From Platanthera guangdongensis (lineage: Eukaryota > Streptophyta > Magnoliopsida > Asparagales > Orchidaceae), in contig CM077163.1 in assembly GCA_039583875.1 (NCBI GenBank), forward strand, positions 107,517,213 through 107,581,212: DNA of 64,000 nucleotides. Direction: 5' to 3'. Positions 11,378-23,469 of this stretch are shown piece by piece. The number at the start of each line of letters is the position of its first letter. Position 1 is the first letter of the stretch. Below the pieces are notes generated by a model. That model was not told where the DNA came from and made no database searches. It was given only the letters and a program-made list of their open reading frames with translations. Position numbers and translations under genes: made by a program.

Positions 11378-11518
11378 GTGATATGTGGCCTGAGTGCGTG
11401 TACACCCACTTGGAATTATACATATTATGGACCCTTAGATAAAAAATTGTGATATGTGGCCTAAGTGCGTGCACACCCACTTGGAATGATTCCTACTATG
11501 GACCCTTGTATAAGAAAA
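11378..11518 (+). repeat. 71-bp tandem duplication
   Basis: Two copies beginning GTGATATGTGGCCT (11378 and 11449), each containing GTGC...ACACCCACTTGGAAT and ATGGACCCTT. Period 71 bases, a few mismatches. No larger array. Confidence 0.85.
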
Positions 11519-12109
11519 AAAACTAACAAAATATAGAGTATCCATCAGAAGAAAGAAAGAAAAAGAAAGAGAAAAAAATGTGGGAAGTATAATAATTGTA
11601 AAGTCTGGGGGTGCTTTTATAGTATTGATGTATGTTAATGTAATTACCAAGAAAGATGCTCAATCGTTATCTAGGTGTGATATGAACCATCAAATTTATC
11701 TTTGATTTCCCCAACCATAATCTTTTATCCTAAGCCAAAAGGTTACATCATAATACAAGTCCCAAGGATCCAACGTAGCTAATCCTAACTAGTGTCGTGG
11801 AGAGGTTGTGAAAAGGCAAGCTTATGTCTATCAATATTGGTACTTATAAGATTTGAAACACTAATGCCTACCTTATTGAGATTGTTATTTTCTTCTCACA
11901 TTTGTTATGGATGACTGTAATTTTATTTCTATGAAAGTGTGAAAAATAGTTAAGAGTATATGCGAGGAATTTTAAAATAAAGTTATATTTAGAAAAGTCT
12001 GCTATACTATTTCCTATACAATTACAATATTAAATTTCTCTTTGAATTCATAGAAAGTAGCTTGCGGAAGAAAAATTAATTGTTGGTAACTCAAGTTTTG
12101 AATTAGTAT

Positions 12110-12146
12110 GCTTGGGGACAAGCAAACACTTAAGTATGGGGTCATT
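12110..12146 (+). other. Athila-like PPT with hairpin
   Basis: GCTTG-GGGA-CAAGC (12110-12123) forms a short hairpin, followed by a purine-rich tract AAGTATGGGG and the LTR start TGATGAG at 12147. Same arrangement as at 23431, 38217 and 56598. Confidence 0.7.
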
Positions 12147-13732
12147 TGATGAGTACAATTATATATGTCCTTTTTACTATCATATTTGTAATTAGGTCCA
12201 CTATTGTATACCTCCAATCGTTATAATTGTGCTAAAATAGTTACGAATTTGAATTATCACGAATAAAGGAGCACAGTATGGAGTTTCCTTTATTTCCTGT
12301 ATTAAGCTATTTATTTATTCATTCATCTTCTTAACGCAGGTATTGCAAGTCCTTGGAACTAAAACTCTTGGAGCAAACAGAGGTGTCCATGGATCCAACA
12401 TGACTGAGTACAGGATTGGAATTAGGCACACACATGTAGGAACACGCCCATGTCACTACCCGTGTCCTTATCGAGAAAGATCACAAGGATTGGAAGAGAT
12501 TTCAGAGCACCATACAGGTAGGCATACGGCCGTGTCTCTACCCGTGTCCTTATCGGGCCTGCTGTCAAACCAAGCCGTGTGATGAGCCACGAAGAACAAC
12601 ACGGCTGTATTCTCAGCAGTGTCAAAAGACACGGCCCACGACCAGACAAATCTTTTCGTGTTAAACTGCTTTAAAACAGCCCACACGACCTGTGACACGG
12701 CCGTATTGGAACCTGTGTTCGACCCTATTTATAAGAAGACTATAAAAACCTGTATGAAAAATAGAAGATGGGCTTTTGGATTGAAGTGGATTTCGAGAAC
12801 TTCTGGAGAACGAAAGTGGAGCACTCAAGTGAAGGAGAAATTGAAGGAGATAATTCGAAAGGTTTTAATCTTCATGTATCTCTTTTAATCTCCACTTTCT
12901 CTTAGTGGATCTAACTTTATTTTTAAATTTTGCATGAGACTTGTTTTTATGAATCAATTCAATAATCATGTATGTTGTTTTTTACTTTGTATTCGTGGTA
13001 TTTTATTCATATAGATGCTTTCAAAAAAAGAGATTGATATTAGATTTGAAGTTAGAACTATTTTTATTTGAATCCCAAACATTTCAATTGAGAAATTGGA
13101 TGTCTGTGATGATGTTTATATGTTCATATTCTGGTGTTCTTTCTCTTTGTATTTCAAATCGCATGATCGAGAGATTTGTTGTTTGGATAATGATAATACG
13201 GATAATTGGATTCATGGTTTCTTAGAGATAGGATTTCAAAAATTTATGTATTAGATAGGGCTACTTTATATTAGTGCAAACTTGAGTGTTGTGAATTGTT
13301 CGAGAGAAAATCTACTCAACTTAGGTTTAGGTATTGGATTACTCGAGAGAGAATTTCGATAGAGGTTTAACCCTTACAATACAACGAATTCAATAATCTT
13401 GTTATTACGTGATTACATAAAATTGGATTAATTAGTGATTATTCTCATGTGATTACTCTTAGATTATCAGCTTTTTACTATCCTTAATCCTCCAATGTCT
13501 CTTTATCCAAGTAGTCCTAATAAGGTTAATTTGGGGTAACAATCAATTTTAATTATAGCTATGATAATAGAGTGAGAGTGAGTACGAGTACTTGAAAATA
13601 CCCTTTGGAATACGACACGAGATGTAGATTTCTCCTATACTATAATTGATAGGTGAATTTGCCTGTTAGTAAAATCAAGTTAGCTTTTACCTATCTATAT
13701 AGTTTATACATAGAGTAAAAATAATCACATCA
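12147..13732 (+). repeat. Athila-like LTR (3' copy or solo)
   Basis: Bounded by TGATG (12147) and CATCA (13728-13732), an inverted terminal repeat, about 1.59 kb. Holds ACACGGCC/GGCCGTGT-type palindrome motifs at 12430-12720. No coding potential: the frames at 12343-12582 and 12422-12698 lie inside the palindrome region. The right flank begins CCACT and enters a Tat-like pol fragment, which is taken as its insertion target. No left partner LTR is in the window. Confidence 0.65.
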
Positions 13733-14097
13733 CCACTAGACAGTGGGGAGAGAAGTCTCAGTTGGAGGCAGTGGAGGAGGTGGTGGAGATGGAAGTTCTA
13801 ACGCAAGGAGGATGGGTGGAGATAGTGCCAGTCAGTGGAAGGTTGAGCCCGGAGGAACATATGAGGATCATGGAGTCCATCCAAAAGAACATCGACATCT
13901 TCGCATGGTGCGCAGAGGAAATGTCAGGGATTTATGTGGATGTGGCTTGCCACTGCCTTAACATTGATGTCGATGCTTGTCCCATCCGGCAGAAAAGAGG
14001 TCGACAGCTGACAAGCTGGCCATGCCCATCCGAGAGGAGGTGGAGAAGATATTGAAGGCAAGGTTTATTTCGGTGATGGTCAAGATGGGGGGTGGTG
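13733..14097 (+). pseudogene. Tat/Ogre-like pol fragment (start of RT)
   Basis: The frame at 13762-14055 reads IMESIQKNIDIFAWCAEEMS then G-IYVDVACHCLNID and PIRQKRG, the linker that precedes RT in Tat/Ogre elements. A second frame continues with IREEVEKILKARFIS to about 14090. At least one frameshift near 14005. Cut on both sides: by the LTR ending at 13732 and by the Tekay-A LTR at 14098. No other part of this element is visible. Confidence 0.7.
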
Positions 14098-15946
14098 TGT
14101 AGCACCTTCGTTCGTCACATGAAATATAATAGAGTGTCAGGCTGGGGCCCCACACTATATTCCACAAATAGGCGTCGGGTTTACAGGTTAATATCAAAAA
14201 CTACTTGAATCTAACTCAGTGCACTCTAGCAGAAGCTTTAGGGTTGCATGAACTCATATCAATTGATTGTCCACAATATATATAAAACATACCATTTATA
14301 TACATCACAGGAATGTCAACTACAATACACAAAAATTATGGCCTTAAGGCCATATAGTTACATTACAGTTCACCGTTGTGATTTACAAACATCGGCACGC
14401 ATGCCATCCACACAAGAAAATATTACAATTTCTTTAGTCGGCCTTTAAGTGCCAGCATAGCAGCAGCACTATTTCCCGCTCGGCACTCCAGCACTTACAT
14501 AAGGACAATCCATCGCAATGGTGGAAAATAAGGAAACGATCAGCATTTAGCAGACCAATTTATAATGACCCTACCCCTTTCTCGGGCAGTGGTATTCCTT
14601 CCCTGCAGGCATAACATTACCATAAGCAGATATATCACAAGAACATGCACACACGCACATTTCAATATATCACAAACGAATGCCTCAATGGCCAAACATT
14701 CTGTGTACTTAGGGCATATTTTTGGTGTACCTGTTACCTGGTTCTCACCACCGTTTGGAGGTCCCAGACATAATGGTTAACTTTGAGCATTCACAGTCTT
14801 TACACCCCCAACCTGAGACTTCAGTCTTGATGGCGTACAGCCTAAGACTCTCATTATGCAATTTTAATGAACGTCAATATCTTAGGCACTTGAGTTAGAC
14901 AACCATAATGCGGATACAGTTCAGTCATTTCCCGTTTCTCAATATGTCAAATCAATGTCTAGTCTGACGCGGGTCAGCTTCCTAATGTCTGTTTGCCTCA
15001 CTGGACTTTAAAAGCGCGCAACTCACAGATTTGCCTCACAGTCTCCCAAAGATAGGGTTTACAATCAAAAGGGTATCTGGAAGCTATCTCCAACGACACT
15101 CACTATTGCCAAGCGTTAACCACAGAATTCACTTTCTGTACCAGAACCAACCAAAAACAATGCAGCAACATGTAGTTCCAAAAATACTGGACTTTCACAG
15201 CACTAATAGCTCATCAAGAGCAATCTCCTTTGGCGATACTCACTATAGCCCGGTGATATCCAATAGTTATCCAAACTATGGCATTCCTTGGGTATTTTCC
15301 TGTAGTGCAGCCCTAGTACTTCCTGAAACTTCCAGTTCACAGGTACAACCCTGCAGTCCCCATAAACTACTCATTTATACTCGTAGTCTTCTCTAGTATG
15401 CAAAATAAACAACACTAATCTTGACTAACCGGTCCAAATGGGCTTCACACGACATGCTTATTCCGTACTACACATTTCAAGATCTATATGCAAGACTAAC
15501 TAGGGTTTTCATGCATCGACCAAAAGGAATTCCCTCGATTCTCCACATGTTGGTGGGGGATTCCATGCATATGCCAAAAGAAGGACTTCACTTTTCCAAG
15601 AAGGTAGATCATTACCCTTGTAATCTGTTTTGGAGCCCTGGTGAAGATTTTCTACGCGGATAGAAAGGAGCACGTCACTCTCCACTTCAAGGATGTAACC
15701 TACAATTGGGCCTCCGATCATTGAATCTCCTTCAGCACTCAAAAAGATCAGCCTGGATCTTCCTTAGCTTCTTCTTCTCAAGAGCTTTGAATGAAAGGAA
15801 GAGAGAGAGAGTGAGAAGAAGAGAATTACTTCACATTCCTCTACTCCTCTACTTAGGTCGCCTCAGCATTAATCCCAGCCACAGGCTTATTCCATCAAGG
15901 GAACGAGTGACTGCAAAAGTGTTTCTATCAAAGTTGGGGTGTTACA
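14098..15946 (-). repeat. Tekay-A 3' LTR
   Basis: On the plus strand it opens TGTAGCACC and closes GGTGTTACA (15946), about 1.85 kb, so its sense is minus. The first part is clearly related to the LTRs at 33687 and 63731 and to the reverse complement of 27155-27410. It is shorter than, and different from, the Tekay-1 LTR. Reading frames here (14248, 15031, 15421, 15706) have no domain. Confidence 0.8.
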
Positions 15947-15983
15947 ATCCTCCACTCTTTACAGAAATTTCATCCCGAAATTT
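15947..15983 (-). other. Tekay-A PPT and hairpin
   Basis: In the minus sense a purine-rich tract (reverse of TCCTCCACTCTTT, 15948-15960) abuts the LTR, preceded by AAATTTC-ATCCC-GAAATTT (15965-15983), the same layout as in Tekay-1 at 8738. Confidence 0.75.
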
Positions 15984-16075
15984 TTATACATCTATAAGGG
16001 AAAAATACAACAATTTATTTTTTATAACATTCAAAATCTTAAGTTACAACATCACTATACAAATAACTCAGGATA

Positions 16076-16642
16076 TTCTTCATGTATAGTCTGCACACGG
16101 TCCCATGTCAGCACTTCATGGACACAATTGTGTCATCAGACTTTGAACATCCAAATTATCTTGTTTTGCAGTTGCTTGACCTCCGTATCCTTTATTAGAA
16201 TGCGCTGAACTTTTGTCGTCGGTCGACTATCGACCGGTACTTGATCATCCACAACCACTTGAGCTGGCTCTTTCATAGCTTTTCGCATTACTGATATGTG
16301 AAACAAATCGTGCAAACCACTTAGTTCGGCAGATAGAGCTAACAGATAGGAAGCTTCTCCAATTAGCTCAACCACTTCAAACGGAACGAAATATAGCGGA
16401 ATCAACATTTTCATATGCCGGTTCCTGGATACACCTTTGAAGGGCTTGATCTTTAAGTACACCCACTCTCTAACTGCAAACTCCATATTTGGGTGCTTGG
16501 CATTATAGTACTTCTCTTGCCTATCTTGGGTAATCAGTAGCCTCTCTCGTTTGGTATGTATGGTTGAATTTGCATCTTTGACCTCGTTACTTTTATGAAG
16601 CGTTGATTCGCTTTTTTCCGCCCAAGCTACGGTGTACGACAC
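16076..16642 (-). pseudogene. Tekay-A integrase C-terminus and chromodomain
   Basis: The frame 16642-16136 reads VYLKIKPFKGV, PFEVVELIGEASYLLALS and LHDLFHISVMRKAM, the C-terminal part of a Ty3 integrase, then IKDTEVKQLQNK. Beyond a short break the chromodomain continues (EVLTWDR, IHEEYPEL) to about 16076. Overlaps the integrase core frame by 16 bases in another frame, indicating a frameshift. Confidence 0.75.
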
Positions 16643-17540
16643 TTCCTACCGTATAAAGCTTCAAAGGGTGCCATTTGTATGCTAGCTTGATAGCTATTAT
16701 GGTAGGAGAACTCAATCATATAGAGGTGATCTTCCCACCCCTTCCTGAAATCCAAAGCGCACATAGAGAGCATATCTTCCATTGTTCTGTTGTTCCATTC
16801 GGTCTGACCATCCGTTTGCGTATGGAAGGCTGTACTAAATTGTAACTTGGTACCCAACATTTGGTGGATTAGCCTCCAATCACCTGAGGTAAAATGCCAA
16901 TCTTGGTCACTTATGATGCTACGAGGCACGTCATGCAATCGTACAATGTTATCCACGTGTAGTTAGGCCAATTTTTCCACTGAATCATCCTTCCTGTTTA
17001 GTATGAAGTGCGACACTTTGCTTAATCAGACAACGATCACCCACACTGCATCATTTCTGCTCTGAGATCTTGGCAGTCCATGCATGAAATACATAGAAAT
17101 GTCATCGAACTTTCATACCAGGATCGTCAATGACTTTAGGAAAAATGACAGGTTTCTGGAATTCAGCTTTTACCAAGGTATAAGTCTCAAATTTTTCCAC
17201 ATAATAAGCAATATCTTTATTCAAACCTGGCCAACAGAACACCTTCTTCTTGTCCTTGTATATTTTCGTGTTGCCTGGGTGAATTTAGTGCCTTCTAAAA
17301 TGTGCTTCGTACATCAATTCCTCACAAAGTATACCCACATTCCGGATGCACAAACGACCATTTTCCGCAAAAGGCCGTCATCCAAAGAGAATTGGGCATT
17401 TGAACCAAACACTGCATTGTATTATAAATCCATATCGAGTTCCATTACTTCACGAACCCTGTCTGCAAGGACATACTTTACCTCCGTCCAGTTCAGACAC
17501 GTATTTGTAGTAGCATTATTGTCCATTCAAGAGATGTCTA
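16627..17540 (-). pseudogene. Tekay-A integrase core and zinc region
   Basis: Open part 16956-16627: PRSIISDQDWHFTS (second catalytic Asp) and FHTQTDGQTEWNNRTMEDML (catalytic Glu is present in QTEW). Upstream, to about 17540, the zinc-binding part (VFCWPGLNKDIAYYVEKF) is readable only through stops. Integrase function is lost. Confidence 0.7.
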
Positions 17541-18090
17541 AGGCCTCCAACACCTGGATTAGATGCTCATAATGCATCTACAACCAACATGACCTTGCTG
17601 GAGTCCTACAACTCAAGGCATCTGTGAACATATTCCCTTCCTTGGGAGTACAATGAATCTGGAAGTTGTAGTCCCCGAGGAACTCCATCCACCTCTACTA
17701 TTGCATATTTAGACCCTTCTGATCCGGAAGACACTTAAGGCTCTTATGGTCCGTGAAGATGTCTAACTTCACGCAATACAAGTAATGACGCCACAACTTA
17801 TGTGCAAATGTCACTGCCGCTAACTCCAAGTCATGTACGGGATAGTTCCGCTTATGCACTTTCAACTAGCGTGAGCCATAAGAGATCACCTTTCCAAACT
17901 ATAGAAGAGCGCAGCCTAAGCCACTCCCTGATGCATGACTATAAATTTCAAAGCCGACCGAACCACATGGTGACGTCAAGATTGGCATCATGGTCAAGCG
18001 ACTCTTTAGCTCTTCAAAAGCCTGTGTGCACTCTAGCGTGTAGACAAACTTCTGATCCTTCATCGTTAGTGTGGTAAGAGGAAATTCGAT
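17541..18090 (-). pseudogene. Tekay-A RNase H (heavily decayed)
   Basis: Readable on the minus strand in pieces: LWRHYLYCVKLDIFTDHKSL, then LPDQKGLNMQ, a stop pair, RWMEFLGDY and MFTDALS. The plus-strand frame at 17802-18077 is a shadow. Several stops and frame changes. Confidence 0.65.
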
Positions 18091-18594
18091 CTACGAGATG
18101 TTTTCTACGAAACATCTGTAGTAGACCGCTAGTCCATGGAAACTTCGGACTTCTGCTACAGTAGACAACATCGACCAATCCCGTATCGCAACTATCATTG
18201 ACGGATCCACCATAATACCTTCTCCACTAACCACATAGCAAAGAAAGGCCACTGACGACAGCCAGAACTCACACTTTGAGAACTTGGCATAGCGCTTGTT
18301 TCTTCTCAACGCGTGCACCACTATGCACAAATGGTTCACATTCTCTTCTTCAGACTGAGAGTACACGAAAATGTCATCAATAAAGATGATTAAAAATAAG
18401 TCCCAGTACTCTTGAAACATTCGATGCATTAGGTCCATGAACAGCGATGGTGCATTTGTTAGCCCAAACGGGATTACATGGAACTCTTAATGACCGTAGC
18501 ATATTCCAAATGCTATCTTGGGAATGTCACATTCCTGAATCCTCAACTGGTAATAGCGAGACATTAAATCCAGCTTCTAGTAGACAGTTGATCT
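18091..18594 (-). pseudogene. Tekay-A reverse transcriptase, palm to thumb
   Basis: Open 18438-18091: FIDDIFVYS (intact two-Asp catalytic box), KCEFWLSSVAFLCYVVSGEG, SFHGLAVYYRCF. Upstream to about 18590 the preceding block (LDLMSRYYQLRI, IPFGLTNAPS) is readable with stops. The frame is cut at 18595 by the LARD; the N-terminal RT block lies at 25267 onward. Confidence 0.8.
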
Positions 18595-20392
18595 CACTAG
18601 TAAATTTTGTAGTGTAAACTATTAGGCTATTTTCAGGTTTTTAATACACGAATCATGTCTTGTAAGCTTATATATTGACCACCTTTTGTATATTTTGTTT
18701 CCACTAAATGTTTCTCTTCTTTTTTCAGGTTTTCTCAACGTTTGTCCAAAATGACCTGACACGCCCCCCTTACACACCCTCCATAGGCATGTCACCGAGC
18801 GTGTAGCCCGATCCAGAGGAAGCTTGCTGCCAGAACCCTAATCCCAAGAAAGATACCTGACAAACCGCCCTGACACGCCCTCCATCGACATGTCACTGGG
18901 TGTCACCCTCTTCCTGAAGCCTCCTGGCCCATTTAAAGTTTTTCCCTTTGGTGCACGTCAAACAGTACCGACACGCCCCAACTACACGGGCGTGTCACTA
19001 CGCGTATACCACCTTTTCTGGCGATTGACGAATTTATGACCACTGATTAAAGCTTGACGTGCATTAGACGCCCACCCTATATGGGCGTGTCCTTGGGCAT
19101 GTCCACCGAGGTACACAAGAAACATCAATTCCGTCATATTTGAACTCCCGAGTTCTTCCCCTTACCTGTCATGCCCTCTGACATGCCGTCCCTGGGCGTG
19201 TCACCAGGCGTGACCATCCGAAAAAATCTTCTATAAATGCAGACCCCCCTTGTGTCCAGAGCAAGAAGTTTTTGTGAGAGGGGAGGTGCTGCTAGTTCTA
19301 TTCTTAGGCTTTTATGTTGTTTTTCTCATGTTTTTGCTCTCTCTCTCCCCCTCCATTTATAGCTTTACTTTTCATGCACTGTATTTCATTTACTTATAAT
19401 CACTTTTTATTAGTGTTGTAGCAGTAGATAGTTCTCTTTTCGCGCACTTGTTATCTTCATTCCTAGTTGTAATCCATTTTTGTGCTTGATGAAATTGTAG
19501 TTAGATTTCTCTTTCTCTATTTCTCTCTCTTTAGTTTTCATGCACCTTTATTATTTACCCCTCTTTCGCTATTACAATGAATAACAAATTCTCATATGTA
19601 CTCGATCGCAATGATTTGAGAATGTGTTGATCAAGTTATGATGTTTTAGCTTTTTTTTCTTCTTAAAGTAATTACCTTTGATTTACTCTTTATTTTTATT
19701 TAGTGGGACTATATTGTCGGTATATAGTTTTCATTTGGGTTTTCAATCTTAGTTATCCGAGAGGATCGTAGATTGAATCGATCACCCAAGATTAAATACA
19801 GTTGCATGCACTCCTTGAGAGAGGCAGACGTTAAATCTCCTAGATTGGAGTGAAATCCAATAGCGGGGTTCACAATATAAAGCGAGCTTTAGGCCTCTTA
19901 TTTGGAAGAGAGTTCGTAGGACCTTCCTAAACTCAGGTGGGCAAGACTTCGAGAGAAGCGTGTTCATGCATTTGGAACCTCCACGGTCAAGGTGTTTTAC
20001 TTTATTTATAATTAGTTGTTATTTCATTATGATTTTCTTATTTCAATGTGATTCAAGAATGAGTACTCCCCTTTTATCTCTAGCTCTAACCTTTTATTTC
20101 TGCAAGTAATTTAGTTTCTCTTTAGCTTAGAAATTTAGTTCCTGTTTTTAGTTTAGTAAATTTATCGAAAAAAATCATTTTGATAAAATAGTAGAGATCT
20201 CCTCGAAGTAGAAGTTGTCATTATGCCCCATGGAAAGTACGACCTTGATATTAATCTTTAGTATCCTATACTATAAATGATAAGGTACACTTGCCTTTAT
20301 CAGATATAGAATCAGAGAATATTATCAACTTCCACAATCCACCTTCTCTTTTCTTTAACCACTCTTCTCCACCTTTGCGATTTTGAGTAACA
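18595..20392 (+). repeat. LARD 5' LTR
   Basis: Aligns end to end with 23470-25266. Its first bases read CACTAG where the other copy has TGATAG, so the terminus is damaged. 18755-19215 is rich in GACACGCCC/GGGCGTGTC motifs. It ends GAGTAACA just before the PBS. The minus frame at 19782-19967 recurs in the other LTR and is not a gene. Confidence 0.8.
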
Positions 20393-20398
20393 TGTTTT

Positions 20399-20416
20399 TG
20401 GCGCCATTGTCGGGGA
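20399..20416 (+). other. LARD primer-binding site (Asp tRNA type)
   Basis: TGGCGCCATTGTCGGGGA, six bases after the LTR end. The Athila consensus as seen at 30325, 45558 and 60911 is TGGCGCCGTTGCCGGGGA; two transitions here. Confidence 0.85.
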
Positions 20417-20524
20417 ATGTTTTGATATTTTGAAAAAAGGATAGCTATTAATTTTATCAGCTTTTTCTTTTTTTCTCTCTCTTTTTTTCTCTTACCCCTC
20501 TTTCGAGATTGATTTTATTTATTT

Positions 20525-21494
20525 ATGGATAATTTTAGTTTTTTTAGTGGACAGTTCAGTCACTCTCGCGAGGAGTGTTGGGTTGGACATCCTTCATTCA
20601 CACAAGATTTTATTCCTTCCGGATCGGACCAATTTGGCCAAATTGATCCATCCACGAATTTTTTTTCATGGGGTTATGATAAATTTCAAACGCCTTCCTA
20701 CCCTTCTCCTCCGAATTTTTGATTTTAATTTTTCCGGACATTTCATGAATGGACACTTTGATCCTAGCCCTGCTTTGAACTACTCAGGGTGGAAACACCC
20801 TGATCATTCTTGCGTCCATGGTGATCATCAAGCCATTCCATCTCATGATTTCTCCACATTTTCTCCGCAAGTTTGCGCACCTCCTGTTTTTGATTTTAGT
20901 GAAAATGAATGCACTTTTGATTATGCAGCATTTGATGCAAGAATCAATGCTCATTACAAAATAATTTCTGACAATTTAGCTTCTCAGGCTGCAATTCTTT
21001 CTTTTCTTCCTCCTCCTACTTATCTTTCGAATGATGAATCTTCAGAATTTCCTTCGTGCCTTCAATCACTCGCGGAAGACTATTATTCAGAAATTCCATT
21101 GTGCTTACAACCTCTTGAGGAGGATATTTCCCCAGATATCCCGATTGTTTTCCAATTTTTTAAGGAAGACGAACTTTCCTATGTCCGATCTTCTGAGGAG
21201 ATTGTTTTTTCGGATATCCCATTTTTCTCCCAATCTATGAAAATGATTGATATCCAAGTGGAGCAAAAAGAATTTTTTATCCAGAAATTTCTTTGTGATC
21301 AACCGCCGCCGCCTTTTTCTTTTTCTTCTCTTCTCCCTCCTTGCGAAAATTTCTCATCTTTTTCTTCTTTTATTTTTCCTTCTAATTTAGTTTCTAGTTC
21401 TCCTACCTTTCCCCCATCTAATAGTTTATTTTCTTTTACTAACAAATTTTCTTTTTTTTATCTCTTTTCTTTTTTGTTTTATTTAAAAAATTAA
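20525..21494 (+). pseudogene. Unknown LARD reading frame (two overlapping frames)
   Basis: An ATG at 20525 opens 65 codons (MDNFSFFSGQFSHSREE... to YPSPPNF), then a TGA at 20720. The frame starting at 20547 runs 315 codons to 21494; from about 20715 it continues in similar style (DFNFSGHFMNGHF). I read this as one gene of about 320 codons with a frameshift near 20715. The product is rich in Phe, Ser, Pro and acidic residues, with short repeated phrases (EIPLCLQPLEEDISPDIP). It lacks a gag core, zinc knuckle, protease or membrane pattern, though the last 60 residues are very Ser/Phe-rich. Function unknown. Confidence 0.45.
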
Positions 21495-23430
21495 AAATTA
21501 CAAAAAGATATTTTTATTTTCTTAAAAAATGTTTTGGCACTTGGCTGCAACGCATATCACGAGATTTGTCATTACATTTATCTTTTTATTTTCCATTTAG
21601 CTAACCAATAACGTCAAGCTCAACGACATTTTAAATAAAAGCGCTCTTGGGAGGCACCCCTTGCTTTTCTTTTTTTGTTGTTTTTTTTGTTTTGTTTTGT
21701 GCAGGAATAATATCCCGAGTGTTTGTGCCGCTTCTCGCCTCTCAACTTGGACTCGAGCCGGTTTTTAGCTCAAGTTTGGTGTGACGCATTTTTCAACGTC
21801 TGGGCATCAAGTGCTAGGGAACACCTTTTTCTTTTCTTTGCAATTTTTTTATGTTTTTGATAATTTCATTTATTGTTTTGATTTCTCTCTCTCCTTCCTC
21901 TTTTATCCATTGAGGACATTGTCCATTTTAAGCTTGGGGGATGATTTACTCTTCTCTTTCCTTTATTTTGTTTCCTTGAAAAAAATAGAATATCTTAAAA
22001 ATCCAAAAAAAAAGGAATAGTTCAAAATAAAAAAAAGAGAATATCTTAAAAATCCAAAAAAATAGAAAATATTTCAAAAACAAAAAATATATATATATAT
22101 ATACTATTTGTTTTTACTTTAATAATTTAAAGAAATTTTGGTATTTCAATAGTACCCCTTTCTTTTGTTTTTTTTTTTTTTCAAAATTCCTTATAACAAC
22201 TTAGCTAATTATGATTTTTCTAATCATTTCTTTTAATTATGTTTCACAAATAATATGCTGGTCATGCTGTGTTTCTAATTCACGGTAGCATGTTAACTTG
22301 AAACGTTTTTCTAAAACTCGCATTTCTATTTTTGGTTTTTCGTTCTTTATTTTCTTAAAAATCTTTCATCCATTATTTTCCTTTTAAGTTTTTGGATAAT
22401 TTTTGTAATGTCAACTTTTGATTAGCGTAGTAGATGTGAAAGATCCAAGTCGCCTATTATTTCTATTTTCATGGTAATTTCAGTAATCTTCATTTATTAT
22501 CTAGGAATTTCTTTTTGAAAATTTTCAAGTCTTATGCTTTAGATAAATTGGGAAACATGAAAATGATTTAGGCCATTTTTGTTTTTGTTTGAGCCTTCTT
22601 TCCAACCTAAAAATTTTTATCCCTAGTTAGCCGCTTTTGAGCCTTTTTTCGATTTCAATTGATAGCTCCACTTATCATCTCATTTTCATCAAATCTAAAA
22701 TTTCCAACCTTTATAATCACACTGACCTTTCGAGTTTCAATACAATTTTCATTATTATGATGTGGTTGTTTTTGTGAAATGATTGGAGAACTTTTTGAAA
22801 AATGTTTGCTCAATAAAAGTGTTTTCTTTTGTTTAGCCAATTTCAAAATGAAAAGAAAATTATTTATGGCCTTATTTTTAAAAAAAGAAAAAGAAAAAAA
22901 AAAAGGAAAAAAAAAAGGAAGAAAGAAAAATATTTATTATGATGAAAATTTTTGAAACTCTTTATTTTGGTGTAGTGTGATTTTAAAAGCCTCCTTGTTT
23001 ATCTTTGAATTCCAATCCTAATCATAATCCTAAGCCAAACATTTCGATCCTAATAAGCCCTTTTGATTCATGTTTTTGAATTTTTTTTTTTAGCTAAGTA
23101 AAGAAGAAAAGTAAAATAGTAAAGTTTTGGATTTAAATTTAGATTTTTGTTATTTGATTGATTTAGTTATAATGTGTCTCTTGGATCTAGTAACAACTCA
23201 ATGCACCTTTTCATTTTGTTGCTTTGCTTAAATTTATTTAAAGAATTTTGTTAAAATTTTGGATGATTTATTTTCGTTAGTAAAGTTTATAAATTGTTAA
23301 ACCATATTTAAGTAACAGTTTTAGATTTACATTTCACCTTCTCTCTACTTAGAATTTTGTATTGTACTTGTGTTAGCATAATTAGAATTTTCTTGATTAG
23401 TCACTTTTATGTTAGCTAGTTTTTATATTT
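21495..23430 (+). other. LARD 3' noncoding interior
   Basis: AT-rich, no coding signal. Holds a PPT-like site AAGCTTGGGGGATG at 21930-21943 preceded by GGAC-ATT-GTCC, a TA run (about 22082-22102), an A-rich stretch (22878-22930), and a block at 22561-22612 (ATGATTTAGGCCA...GTTTGAGCCTT) that recurs in the TR-GAG element at 57489-57536 and partly in Athila-3 near 39155. Frames at 21781 and 22655 have no domain. Confidence 0.7.
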
Positions 23431-23469
23431 TTTGCTTGAGGACAAGCAAAACTTAAGTTTGGGGAAATT
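23431..23469 (+). other. LARD PPT with hairpin
   Basis: Perfect 8-bp stem and 4-base loop, TTTGCTTG-AGGA-CAAGCAAA (23431-23450), then AAGTTTGGGGAAATT next to the LTR at 23470. Confidence 0.85.

Larger units (their letters stand above)
11357..12146 (+). mobile_element. 3' noncoding end of an Athila-like element
   Basis: AT-rich sequence without coding potential. It holds a 71-base tandem duplication near its left edge and ends in a hairpin plus PPT next to the LTR at 12147. I read it as the surviving 3' untranslated end of a plus-strand Athila-like element whose left part was replaced or displaced by Tekay-1. The first bases (GTTGGTATGAG) also resemble a worn PBS of Tekay type, so a recombinant junction is possible. 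Confidence 0.5.

Noticed and set aside
15031..15396. 121-codon plus-strand frame
   Set aside because: Lies within the Tekay-A LTR, antisense to it, without domain or matching frame in the Tekay-B LTR.
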